A DNA stretch of 64,000 nucleotides, taken from Tridacna crocea. Its lineage: Eukaryota; Mollusca; Bivalvia; Cardiida; Cardiidae. Both the position numbers and the translations under genes were made by a program. Within the stretch, counting starts at the first letter, position 1. The number at the start of each line of letters is the position of its first letter. Below are positions 58,101-62,343 of the stretch, piece after piece. A model generated the notes under the pieces. It made no database searches. It was not told the origin of the DNA and saw nothing but the letters and a program-made list of their open reading frames with translations. The stretch covers positions 39,270,501 through 39,334,500 of the forward strand of contig OX031057.1 of NCBI GenBank assembly GCA_943736015.1, given 5' to 3'.

Positions 58101-59406
58101 CAAATTGTCATTTTTTGCTCCTTGACCAAGGGGGAAGGAAAATCCTTTACCAATATTAACTGTTGTAACCCTTTCCCAAACAACAAACTTTTGGACTAAA
58201 CCAAATTGAAAGCATTTGCAGACAATTCAACTCTTGCTGAAAAGATGATTTCTGTCTATGATAGGGTAGAAAACATTGTGGGAAAAGGAGAAAATGCTGG
58301 TTACCAGCATTTTCTCCTTTTCCCACAATGTTTTCAAAAGGCTACTATTCCAGACCCGTAAAAACCAGGGATTGTTTGGGAAAGGGTTAATTAAAGTTGA
58401 CAACGATGAAATGTTACCAGTAAACAAATGTAAAGTATCTTTTCAAGTTTATGGTTACTTTAAAATTGACCAGTGTTGCATTGGAAACGGGACTTGGAGG
58501 GGGTGGAGTAATATTTAGAGGATTCAAAGCAACCACGACTCTAATGTCTGACAATACATTCATTCTCCTTTGTCATTTGGAAGGCAGAAAATATAAAAGT
58601 AAAACTGGACATTTTTTTATGTTGTGTATGATGCCTACGGACTTATTCACATTTTGATTTTATTGAAATTTTTCATTTGAAGCCATTTGTAGGAACTTGT
58701 ATAATTGCTATAATCATTATGAGTGGCCAGGTATTAAAAGAGCTGAATATGTTTATTGCTCCAGTGACAAGAAAAAAAAGTAGGGATCAATCAGCCTGCA
58801 TCAGTTCTTGTTACTTTTCCATCTATTCACCTTTGAATTGACCTTGATTGGAGCAGCTATTTTTATTTTGTGAGGATGTTTTTTTTTGAAAGATGACTGC
58901 AGCAGACTTGTGGTAAGGGTGGCTTTGTCAGATTAAATTGGATAATTATATTACAGATGTCAAAGGTGGATCTAAGTGGAAAATGTGTTCCTTATAGCCA
59001 GATTGAAACAGAGGCCAACCGTCTGAGAAATCAAGCCAAAGTATTGAAGAAGGAAGAGGATGAGGCAGACAGGTTCATAGTCCAGGCAGTACAAAACAGA
59101 GTCGACAGTTTCTTACCAAATCCTGATGGGGAAGACTTGGTCATTGGGCCCGGATTACGGGACATAGAGATAGGGGAGGTTCAGGCATATGCTCTCTCGA
59201 AACACTACATGTCTTCTGTGAAACAAGATGGTGGAAAAAATTACCTGGTCATTTCAGGACCACTTGATCTACAAACTATTGTGGCAAAGTTGAAGTCTGC
59301 AGGTGGAAATATGGGAAAGTTCAAACTTATACCAAGATCCAGTTTGCCAAAACTGTCAGACCTGGATTCCAAAGGAAGAATTGAAACTCCATTTTCACTG
59401 GCCTAG
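36414..59406 (+). CDS. NKRF: NKRF-like RNA-binding protein, 12 coding exons, 950 aa, complete
   Basis: Twelve exons with AG/GT borders and matching phases (lengths 751, 41, 143, 171, 169, 142, 206, 238, 126, 292, 124 and 450 nt) give 2,853 nt, a 950-residue protein plus stop. Residues 1-250 are low-complexity Gly/Ser/Asp with RGG boxes and a basic KKPR near 40. dsRBD-like folds lie at about 265-350, 426-500, 555-650 and 708-798. The last carries HTAFGRNKVRNFAAAEIL, a typical dsRBD second helix. Residues 839-927 align by pattern with the NKRF R3H region. The LTATAY block (third fold) and SIKDIVIFE (before the fourth) match NKRF layout. Vertebrate NKRF is a nuclear and nucleolar protein that represses NF-kappa-B targets and works with XRN2 and DHX15 in pre-rRNA processing. 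Here the G-patch is missing, and the RGG region and first two folds are extra. The start ATG at 36414 opens the RGG exon. Family call is from memory. Confidence 0.75.
37251..37479 (-). mobile_element. MITE-A
   Basis: Complete; intron 1 of the NKRF-like gene; shares TTAA with the next copy. Confidence 0.9.
37476..37704 (-). mobile_element. MITE-A/D
   Basis: Complete; head-to-tail with the previous copy. CCTGGTTTTTACAAACC flank. Confidence 0.9.
37906..38126 (+). mobile_element. MITE-A
   Basis: TTAACTCTACCACATGACAA start (3 bp shorter), GGTTACC centre, right end GGTAAAGATTTAA. Confidence 0.9.
38416..38905 (+). mobile_element. 490-bp retroposon with 11-bp target duplications
   Basis: CCATTAAAGCA at 38405-38415 and again at 38906-38916 bound the insert. 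It contains two CATGTCGTAAAAGGCGAC motifs and ends GCCATAAAACACTATTCATT plus a short ATTC repeat, as SINE-like retroposons do. It interrupts an older repeat whose end (CACAGAGCATGACTCG) follows. Confidence 0.8.
38977..39205 (-). mobile_element. MITE-A
   Basis: Left end mutated (ACTGTGTACCACACAAG); hairpin and right end intact; GGTAACC. Confidence 0.85.
39230..39458 (+). mobile_element. MITE-A
   Basis: Complete; arms with unpaired changes (ATTACAGGAAAGG). A hairpin-arm fragment follows at 39485-39515. Confidence 0.85.
39631..39671 (+). CDS. NKRF: NKRF-like exon 2 (micro-exon)
   Basis: A 41-nt exon after a long pyrimidine tract ending TTATTCAG, donor GTAAAA at 39672. It encodes GGFGNKANLPIIEK with the split Gly, linking the RGG region to the first dsRBD-like fold. 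Phase continuity with both neighbours supports it. Confidence 0.75.
39730..39846 (+). mobile_element. MITE-A left half
   Basis: TTAACACTGTATAAATGGC to GAAAATATTTTTG, ending at the TTAA of the next copy. Just after NKRF-like exon 2. Confidence 0.55.
39846..40073 (-). mobile_element. MITE-A
   Basis: Complete; centre GGTAACACC with a lost base. Confidence 0.9.
40235..40463 (+). mobile_element. MITE-C
   Basis: Close relative of 35729-35957 (CTTCCAGACCAAAAGAGTTT). Core TTGCTTGTTACGAGCAA. Confidence 0.9.
40640..40760. repeat. fragment of the CAGCCTGCGCAGG repeat
   Basis: GGCATACAACATGCGAAAAG and TCGGATCAGCCTGCGCAGG resemble the left part of 46877-47143; truncated. Confidence 0.55.
40770..40914 (-). 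mobile_element. MITE-A relic
   Basis: TTTTGAAAACAGAGTGG and a loose hairpin; abuts the next copy. Confidence 0.5.
40915..41139 (+). mobile_element. MITE-A
   Basis: Left TTAACTCATTACCAAAGG good; right end mutated (GGTTATGGGATA). About 125 bp before NKRF-like exon 3. Confidence 0.8.
41266..41408 (+). CDS. NKRF: NKRF-like exon 3 (first half of dsRBD-like fold 1)
   Basis: The acceptor TTTTTCCTTAACAG precedes 41266 and the donor GTATGC starts at 41409. It encodes FKLYTSFLKNDKF, the amphipathic first helix, then LNLRVNYECVEMPRIYNR, consistent with the first beta strand. It ends in phase 2. Confidence 0.8.
41698..42169 (-). mobile_element. MITE-D interrupted by a 259-bp transposon
   Basis: TTAACCCTTTCCCAAACAAT..GGTAACCAG then the insert, then TTTTCTAGCCTATCATAG..TTTGGGAAAGGGTTAA. 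The host lacks the right hairpin arm, so that arm was deleted before the insertion. Confidence 0.85.
41798..42056. mobile_element. 259-bp DNA transposon, 58-bp TIRs, 8-bp target duplication
   Basis: Starts CATCCTCGGATACCCCGGGG and ends in its inverse; about 3 mismatches over 58 bp. AGTTTTCT is present at 41790-41797 and 42057-42064. An 8-bp duplication is typical of hAT and some other superfamilies; no transposase inside. Confidence 0.85.
42206..42242. repeat. (TG)n/(G)n microsatellite
   Basis: GTGTGTTGTGTGTGTGTGTG runs into a run of about eleven G. Confidence 0.9.
42401..42629 (-). mobile_element. MITE-B
   Basis: Complete in reverse; centre GCTCGTCACGAGC (C, as expected for minus). Ends GGAGTAAAGGGTTAA. 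Confidence 0.9.
42663..42894 (-). mobile_element. MITE-A, diverged
   Basis: Ends TTAACGCTTTACCACAT and GGAAAAGAGTTAA; hairpin poor. Confidence 0.75.
42941..43163 (+). mobile_element. MITE-A
   Basis: TTAGCTCTTTTCCAAATG start; part of the left outer arm deleted; GGTTACCAACAG centre. Confidence 0.8.
43563..43733 (+). CDS. NKRF: NKRF-like exon 4 (second half of dsRBD-like fold 1)
   Basis: A poly-T tract and CAG precede 43563; donor GTATAT starts at 43734. It encodes GKLSISGIFLIRSVG (strands) and NKKELKHEVFNKGYDLLMN, where the KKxxKH pattern is that of a dsRBD second helix. A MITE-derived fragment begins about 25 bp downstream. Confidence 0.8.
43808..44035 (+). mobile_element. MITE-A
   Basis: Inserted in or fused to a minus-type end fragment (43761-43807). 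Right end GGTAAACGGTTAA. Follows NKRF-like exon 4 closely. Confidence 0.85.
44041..44201 (-). mobile_element. MITE-A, diverged
   Basis: Hairpin relic (GCAGGCTACCAGC) and right flank GTCTGTAAATACTTTC. Ends 70 bp before NKRF-like exon 5. Confidence 0.5.
44271..44439 (+). CDS. NKRF: NKRF-like exon 5 (inter-domain linker)
   Basis: The acceptor GCATTATTACAG precedes 44271; donor GTGAGT at 44440. It encodes a 56-residue linker with YYEGLGTPVYKPMPEIIA and no domain I recognise. The intron sequence just upstream is a broken MITE ending near 44235. Confidence 0.75.
44728..44800 (-). mobile_element. tRNA-like SINE relic, minus strand
   Basis: Reverse complement contains GTGGCACGGTAAGTAGCC and ACCAGAGGGTAACTGG; too diverged to be a tRNA gene. 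Confidence 0.35.
44805..45033 (+). mobile_element. MITE-A
   Basis: Complete; outer arms ACACTGTGGG/CCTACAGTGT like 34831-35059, suggesting a shared sublineage. Confidence 0.9.
45071..45309 (+). mobile_element. MITE-A, with small internal duplication
   Basis: AAAAAATGCTGGTGAC is repeated before the centre GGTCACC; right end GGTGAAGAGTTAA. Confidence 0.8.
45347..45580 (+). mobile_element. MITE-A, diverged
   Basis: Poly-T expansion in the left end; hairpin GGTTCCCAGC; right end GGTCAGGGATTAA. Confidence 0.7.
45690..45873 (+). mobile_element. MITE-A, diverged
   Basis: Hairpin GCTGGTTGCCAGC with GTGGGTGAAAAGG arm; shares TTAA with the next copy. Confidence 0.65.
45870..46097 (-). mobile_element. 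MITE-A
   Basis: Complete; centre lost one base (GGTAACAGC). Confidence 0.9.
46174..46397 (+). mobile_element. family-H MITE
   Basis: TTAACTCTTAGGCTGCTAAG to AGCTTTTAGGGTTAA with the GTGTAGATCAAGATCAAACT palindrome at about 46216-46278. Same layout as 34092-34304. Confidence 0.7.
46703..46844 (+). CDS. NKRF: NKRF-like exon 6 (first half of dsRBD-like fold 2)
   Basis: The acceptor TATTAAACAG precedes 46703; donor GTAGGG at 46845. It encodes NPISMLEQAMIASKCGLQH (first helix) and PSFEGRFIL (strand). Phase 1 at its end matches exon 7. Confidence 0.8.
46877..47143. mobile_element. 267-bp foldback/TIR element
   Basis: TATATGGC at 46873 and GCCATATA at 47135-47142 close it; inner arms match (GCAACACACGAAAAGGGAC with its near-inverse). 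Contains the GATCAGCCTGCGCAG..CTGCGCAGGCTGATC-like inverted motif. Confidence 0.75.
47147..47375 (-). mobile_element. MITE-A
   Basis: Complete; perfect core; begins right after the foldback element. Confidence 0.9.
47555..47766 (-). mobile_element. MITE-A, diverged
   Basis: TTTACAACACCATCCATAG start, right end CATGTGGTAAACGGCTAA; hairpin centre lost. Confidence 0.5.
47770..47965 (+). mobile_element. SINE-like retroposon (tRNA-like head)
   Basis: TTGGCTCAGTGGTCAAGGTC and TCTAGATTAGATACCA resemble A and B boxes of a tRNA-derived SINE; AGCAAGGCACTGCAG follows. Diverged. Confidence 0.5.
48034..48761. other. stretch without a gene
   Basis: Intron of the NKRF-like gene. Apart from diverged foldback relics near 48400-48690 I see nothing recognisable. 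Confidence 0.5.
48762..48958. mobile_element. 197-bp palindromic foldback element
   Basis: GGGCCTGTATTCACCAACC to GTTGGTGAATACAGGCCC. The arms pair almost throughout around GGCTAAACCATTTGGTTTAGCC. Confidence 0.8.
49082..49287 (+). CDS. NKRF: NKRF-like exon 7 (second half of dsRBD-like fold 2, acidic linker)
   Basis: The acceptor CATATTGCAG precedes 49082; donor GTAGGA at 49288. NKKLCKQETYSLALKALLNK has the lysine-rich helix pattern of a dsRBD. An acidic linker EGEEKANPEDEHLENEA follows. A diverged MITE starts about 40 bp downstream. Confidence 0.8.
49326..49560 (-). mobile_element. MITE-A, diverged
   Basis: Left hairpin arm largely replaced by GGTAACCAGGTAACCAGG; right flank GTCTACAAATGCTTTGAA. 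Begins about 40 bp after NKRF-like exon 7. Confidence 0.6.
49723..49919. mobile_element. 197-bp palindromic foldback element, second copy
   Basis: Same structure and length as 48762-48958: GGGCCCGTATTCACCAACC with centre AAACCAAATGGTTT. Further diverged relics at about 48398-48480 and 48600-48690. Confidence 0.8.
50085..50266. repeat. 182-bp inverted-repeat unit
   Basis: AATATTGTGGAGGTGACAAT near 50087 returns inverted as ATTGTCATCTTCACAATAAT near 50242. A one-arm relic sits near 52054. Confidence 0.55.
50280..50667. repeat. minisatellite, 52-55-bp unit, seven to eight copies
   Basis: Units start TATGATACAAATTCAGATGC and end in a variable T run plus TTTACATTTGGT; starts at 50280, 50335, 50387, 50456, 50508, 50563 and 50615. 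One unit is longer through extra T/TTG. Confidence 0.9.
50688..50900 (-). mobile_element. MITE-A, diverged
   Basis: TTTATCAAACAGTC start, hairpin with mismatches, GGTAAAGAGTCA end, 35 bp before NKRF-like exon 8. Confidence 0.7.
50935..51172 (+). CDS. NKRF: NKRF-like exon 8 (first half of dsRBD-like fold 3)
   Basis: The acceptor TTCGCCATAG precedes 50935; donor GTAAAA at 51173. It encodes PVLEKFRNLVTSLTATAYSE and CDIFIEDVHISSG. The EKxxxxxxxLTAT pattern matches the first dsRBD-like fold of NKRF. MITEs flank it closely: one ends about 35 bp upstream, another starts about 12 bp downstream. Confidence 0.8.
51185..51412 (-). mobile_element. MITE-C
   Basis: Begins about 12 bp after the donor of NKRF-like exon 8. 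Core AATTGCTCGTAACGAGCAATT (A centre, minus); ends TTTGGGAAAGGATTAA. Confidence 0.9.
51492..51640 (+). mobile_element. MITE-A left part, cut at the hairpin centre
   Basis: Complete left part to GCTGGTTACCA, then unrelated sequence. A matching right end (GTCAAAAGTAGGGATTTTGT..GGGTTA) occurs at 52076-52108, so about 435 bp may be inserted here, with loss of one arm. Confidence 0.65.
51773..52001 (+). mobile_element. MITE-B
   Basis: Complete; very close to 4195-4423; centre GTGAC. Confidence 0.9.
52246..52472 (+). mobile_element. MITE-A
   Basis: TTAACTCTTTACCAAATG start; arms ATTGCGGG; right TTAA lost (GGTAAAATATAA). Confidence 0.85.
52631..52814 (+). mobile_element. MITE-A, internally shortened
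   Basis: TTAGCTCTTTACCACATG start, left arm mostly deleted, GGTTACC centre, GGTAAAGGGTTAA end. Confidence 0.75.
52850..53029 (+). mobile_element. MITE-A relic
   Basis: GGACAAATTAGACTTGGC and GGGTAGAAAACATTGTGG remain; lies 65 bp before NKRF-like exon 9. Confidence 0.5.
53095..53220 (+). CDS. NKRF: NKRF-like exon 9 (second half of dsRBD-like fold 3)
   Basis: The acceptor TCTGTATTCAG precedes 53095; donor GTAAGA at 53221. It encodes YGKSKVGCLVDAYNNAWEIL, the second helix of a degenerate dsRBD, then a Pro/Asn linker. Phase 1 at both ends is consistent with its neighbours. Confidence 0.8.
53322..53546 (+). mobile_element. MITE-A
   Basis: TTAACTCATTACCAAATG start; right arm slightly mutated; end GGGATAGGGTTGA. 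Confidence 0.85.
53686..53775 (-). mobile_element. MITE-A left half
   Basis: AACATTTCACCTTTAATGACC to GAAAATGTTTTG; right half missing. Confidence 0.5.
53838..54260 (+). repeat. dispersed repeat with GGGGGTATACTGGAATCA motif
   Basis: ACACCCGCAAACGAAGTTTG, GGGGGGTATACTGGAATC and two roughly 165-bp internal units around CTTGTCCAGACAAYTYCTCC. A related fragment is at 6060-6150. I associate this with bivalve repeats. Confidence 0.6.
54467..54758 (+). CDS. NKRF: NKRF-like exon 10 (linker and first half of dsRBD-like fold 4)
   Basis: The acceptor TTTACTTGTAG precedes 54467; donor GTAAGA at 54759. It encodes RSKSIKDIVIFETSNW and RKQYAFCILQKSATYSGVYL, which align by pattern with the inter-domain DIKDLVV-like segment and the next dsRBD helix of NKRF. 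Reading through the donor gives an immediate TAA. A MITE begins 20 bp after the exon. Confidence 0.8.
54778..55006 (-). mobile_element. MITE-A
   Basis: Complete; starts 20 bp after NKRF-like exon 10; GGTAACC. Confidence 0.9.
55145..55208 (+). mobile_element. MITE-A hairpin fragment
   Basis: GTTAGAAAACATTGTGGGAC and a loose hairpin, cut by the next copy. Confidence 0.5.
55206..55412 (-). mobile_element. MITE-A
   Basis: TCAACCCTTTACCACACC start, GGTAACC centre, shortened right arm, GGTAAGGGTTAA end. Confidence 0.85.
55797..56634 (+). repeat. dispersed repeat with AGCTCACTTGAGC end
   Basis: Begins TTAGCTCACTTGAGCACAAC and ends AGGTGAGCGATGCAGGGCC..GGCCCTCTTG. Internal blocks repeat TTTTGAAATAATTTCACAG. 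Contains GGTTGCCATGGCAACC. Similar block at 7150-7935. Confidence 0.65.
56869..57305. mobile_element. second copy of the 30908-31347 element
   Basis: GGATATCGAGAAATAGCAGTG to AAATAAATATCC. The hairpin is less perfect and its loop region shorter than in the first copy. In NKRF-like intron 10, about 100 bp before exon 11. Confidence 0.8.
57406..57529 (+). CDS. NKRF: NKRF-like exon 11 (second half of dsRBD-like fold 4)
   Basis: The acceptor TGTTTTTGCAG precedes 57406; donor GTGAGT at 57530. It encodes CVLYIQGTKLSE and HTAFGRNKVRNFAAAEIL, the clearest dsRBD helix in the protein. It ends in phase 0 after DVVH. Confidence 0.85.
57671..57898 (-). mobile_element. MITE-A
   Basis: Complete; TTAACCCATTACCATACAAT to GGTAAAGAGTTGA. 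Confidence 0.9.
58164..58390 (+). mobile_element. MITE-D
   Basis: GTAACCCTTTCCCAAACAAC start, perfect core GGTTACC, TTTGGGAAAGGGTTAA end. Confidence 0.9.
58957..59406 (+). CDS. NKRF: NKRF-like exon 12 (R3H-like C-terminus)
   Basis: The acceptor TTATATTACAG precedes 58957; stop TAG at 59404-59406. It encodes a charged helix (RLRNQAKVLKKEEDEADRF) and an R3H-like block with NYLVISGPLDLQTIVAKLKS and GKFKLIP. The residues expected to be Arg and His of the R3H motif appear to be Ile and Gln. No G-patch precedes it. An AATAAA at 59750 lies in MITE-derived sequence. Confidence 0.85.
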   Translation: MSKVDLSGKCVPYSQIETEANRLRNQAKVLKKEEDEADRFIVQAVQNRVDSFLPNPDGEDLVIGPGLRDIEIGEVQAYALSKHYMSSVKQDGGKNYLVISGPLDLQTIVAKLKSAGGNMGKFKLIPRSSLPKLSDLDSKGRIETPFSLA

Positions 59407-59507
59407 AAAATTGAGACTTGAAAGTAATGGCTCTTTCTAACCATGCCTAGAAAAGAAAGTTTGTATTTCAATCCCATATCATACAGCAAAATTCTTAACT
59501 TGTCAAA

Positions 59508-59731
59508 TTAACCCTTTACTCTATAGATACTCATTTCTGCACATTGCTTGTAGGAGCCTGTGGAAAACATTATGGCAAAAGGTGAAATTGCTCGTGACGA
59601 GCAATTTCACCTTTTGCCACAATGTTTTCTACACTATGATGTCATATACACATAAGAAACGGCTTGATCCTTGATGTTATTTAGGGTCAATTAGAGATAC
59701 CGTAGAAATGCCTTATGGGGTAAAGTGTTAA
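59508..59731 (+). mobile_element. MITE-B
   Basis: About 100 bp after the NKRF-like stop codon, so possibly in the 3' UTR. Centre GTGAC; end GGTAAAGTGTTAA. Confidence 0.9.
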
Positions 59732-59917
59732 AGGCATATGCAAATGACTAATAAATGTGGTTCAGATGATAGATTATCTTTGAAAGGGTAGAAAACATCG
59801 GGAAAAAAAGTAAGAGAAAATGCTGGTTACTAGTTTTTTCTCCCTTTCTCACAATGTTTTTTTAAAGGCTCTTTTTCATAGGATCGTTAAAACTAGTGTT
59901 GTGTGGTAAGGGGTAAA
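59732..59917 (+). mobile_element. MITE-A, left end missing
   Basis: Picks up at GCATATGCAAATGAC directly after the B copy, as if B had inserted in its left end. Carries AATAAA at 59750. Confidence 0.65.
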
Positions 59918-60084
59918 GAGGAATACTACTGATGTAATAGTGATAAAAAAAATTGTCACAAAAGGACCATTGGTGATTTTCTTTTTGTTTTATTTCTTGG
60001 ACAGCAAAGAGTATTTGAAATTTAAAAAAAATCAAAAGAAAATTGTCATCATTGTCACATTAAGGAAAATTTACTTAGTTTTTA

Positions 60085-60215
60085 CTTTACTTTATCCAAA
60101 AGACAAAAAAAGTATAACACAACCAAATTTCAAGCATTTGCATATAAAAAAAATACATGTGGCTCAGAACATTTATTTCTGTCCTTTGAATGATATAAAA
60201 CGAGTAGAAATAAAA
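60085..60215 (+). mobile_element. MITE-A relic
   Basis: AACCAAATTTCAAGCATTTG and AATACATGTGGCTCAGAAC; hairpin absent. Confidence 0.45.
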
Positions 60216-60282
60216 AAAGGAAATATGGTAAAGTTTTGAACTGCAGAGGGAGCCTTTCTTTTTATATATAAAAGTTTCAGTG

Positions 60283-60511
60283 TTAACTCTTTACCACACA
60301 ACAAAATTTTGGACTTGTCCAAATTGAAAGCATTTGCAGACGACAAAATAAATGTGAATCAAAAATTGAAAATTGATTTGGAAAGGGTAGAAAACATTGT
60401 GGGAAAAGGAGAAAATGCTGGTTACCAGCATTTTCTCTTTTTCCCACAATGTTTTCAAAGGCTTTCTTTCTCAGGGTCGTTAAAAGTCGGGATTGTGTGG
60501 TAATGGGTTAA
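60283..60511 (+). mobile_element. MITE-A
   Basis: Complete; GGTTACC; ends GGTAATGGGTTAA. Confidence 0.9.
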
Positions 60512-60591
60512 TCCAAGTTATTGTCACTTGATGGTAGTATAGTTTTATGGAAAAAGAAATGATTTTAAATATCTTTGTAAATATCACATTA

Positions 60592-60737
60592 ACTCTTTAC
60601 CAAACGATATATATCCAGTGGGCTAGAAAACATTGTGAGAAAAGGAAAAAATGCTGGTTACCAGCATTTTCTCCTTTTTTCACAATGTTTTCAAAGGCTT
60701 CTATCTCAGAGTCGTAAAAACCAGGGATTGTTTAACT
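60592..60737 (+). mobile_element. MITE-A, shortened left flank
   Basis: TTAACTCTTTACCAAACG then GTGGGCTAGAAAACATTG; right part GTCGTAAAAACCAGGG merges with the tandem unit. Confidence 0.75.
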
Positions 60738-61140
60738 AAAAAATTGAAATTTATTTCCAGGTGGGCAGAAAACATTGTTGGAAAAGGAGAAAATGCTGGT
60801 TACCAATATTTTCTCCTTTTCTCACAATGTTTTCAAAAGGCTTCTATCTCAGGGCCGTATACACCAGGGATTGTTTGTTAAAGGGTTAAAAATTGTGTCG
60901 TAAGCTTGATGTTTTTAAACATCCACTTCAGTGGATTGTTTAACTAAAAAATAGAAATTTATTTCCAGGTGGGCAGAAAACATTGTGAGAAAACGAGAAA
61001 ATGCTAGTTACCAGCATTTTCTCCTTTCCTCACAGTGTTTTCAAAAGGCTTCTATCTCGGGGCTGTTAAAACCAGGGATTGTTTGGTAAAGGGTTAAAAA
61101 TTGTGTCGTAAGCTTGATGTTTCCAAACATCCACTTCAGT
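60725..61140. repeat. 208-bp tandem duplication containing a MITE
   Basis: Two units (60725-60932, 60933-61140), each GGATTGTTTAACTAAAAAAT, a MITE-A hairpin, GTTAAAAATTGTGTCGTAAG and AAACATCCACTTCAGT. Differences between units are scattered, so the event is not recent. Confidence 0.85.
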
Positions 61141-61317
61141 ATTATAGTAAATGGTTATTTTAGAATCATGCACTCCATCAACTTTTTACAGTGACGCCTT
61201 TTCTTTTTTGTTCCTTCATCAAACGTTTTCTTTCTGTGCATCATAATAATCCTTGAAATATTGGAGTGCAATCTTGTTTGATGAGTGAAATTGTATACCA
61301 AAAAAAAAAAAAGTTTC

Positions 61318-61544
61318 TTAACTCTTTACCAAATGACAAAATTTTGGACCAGACTAAATTGAAAGCATTTGCAGATGACAAAATAAGCATGACTGAAAAA
61401 TTGTAGTTTGGTTCGGGAAGGGTAAAAAACAATGTTGGAAAAGGAGAAAATGCTGGTTACCAATTTTCTCCTTTTCCTACAAAGTTTTCAAAGGCTTCTT
61501 TCTAATAGGGTCTTTAAAAGTCCAGAACGTGTAGAAAGAGTTAA
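61318..61544 (+). mobile_element. MITE-A
   Basis: TTAACTCTTTACCAAATG start; core shortened (GGTTACCAATTTTC); end GTAGAAAGAGTTAA. Confidence 0.85.
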
Positions 61545-61714
61545 GGCAGCATTACCAACACTTCATATCAATAGAGCCAAGGGGATCAGTTTTAGGCCCT
61601 GTTGTTGGACTTGGAACCTAGACCTGCAGATTAGTTTCCTGTTGGAAATTCTTGCCTTTTTAATGTCCCAGGAAAAGATGGTGTGGAACTGTATCATAGG
61701 AAACACGGTCTATA
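61545..61714. other. short unassigned stretch
   Basis: Part of a 128-codon plus-strand frame (61432-61818) that runs through a MITE and a dispersed repeat; not considered a gene. Confidence 0.4.
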
Positions 61715-61985
61715 CGCCCCAAGGGTCATATCATTTTATGGCTCCAGTCGCCTGTCTGTCCAACGGTCTGTCTGGTGGCATTTCCTTGAATATGCAACTC
61801 CTCATACAGTTTTTATAGGAACAAGCCCAAACTTACTACGATGAATGTCGGTGATCATCTCTGCATGTTACTCTTAAAATTTGGATCTCGTGAGGTGTTC
61901 TCGATTTTCAAACATCTTACTGGCACAAGACCCTTCGGTAGTACATGCACCGCTCTGCGAAGCTCTTGTTATGAATGAGTGCACA
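61715..61985 (+). repeat. dispersed repeat fragment
   Basis: TATACGCCCCAAGGGTCATA, GTCTGTCCAACGGTCTGTC and CTCCTCATACAGTTTTTATAG resemble the GTATACTGG/CTGTCC class of repeats; no open frame of interest. Confidence 0.45.
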
Positions 61986-62054
61986 AGAAAATATAAATAA
62001 GTGAAATAAAAAAAAAAGTAGTAACTGAAGCACTGGTTGATATGCTATTTTTGG

Positions 62055-62205
62055 AAAATTCTGTACCATATGACAAATTTGTAGACTTGAATGGAATGTC
62101 GGTAAAATAATGAGATATGTTCCTGTTAGATTTATAGAAAAACATTATGGGAAAACAAAAAAATGCTGGTGACAAGCATTTTCTCCTTTTTCTAAGCCAG
62201 AAGGT
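62055..62205 (+). mobile_element. MITE-A, diverged
   Basis: CTGTACCATATGACAAAT start, hairpin GCTGGTGACAAGC; right end displaced. Confidence 0.55.
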
Positions 62206-62343
62206 TTGTATTGTGTTATGACCACAGTCATTAGAAGTTCACACAAACTGTTTCCCTGACATGCCCCTTTGGGTGTATAAGAACTGCTTTGTGAAGCTTG
62301 TACTCCAAAATGTTTTCATAAGCTGTTTTCAAACTCTGGGTCA

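Noticed and set aside
58451-58657. Open frame with TGLGGGGVIFRG, considered as a missing G-patch exon of the NKRF-like gene
   Set aside because: It lacks the MGW..G.GLG pattern, and its best splice sites are not phase 0 at both ends, which exons 11 and 12 require.
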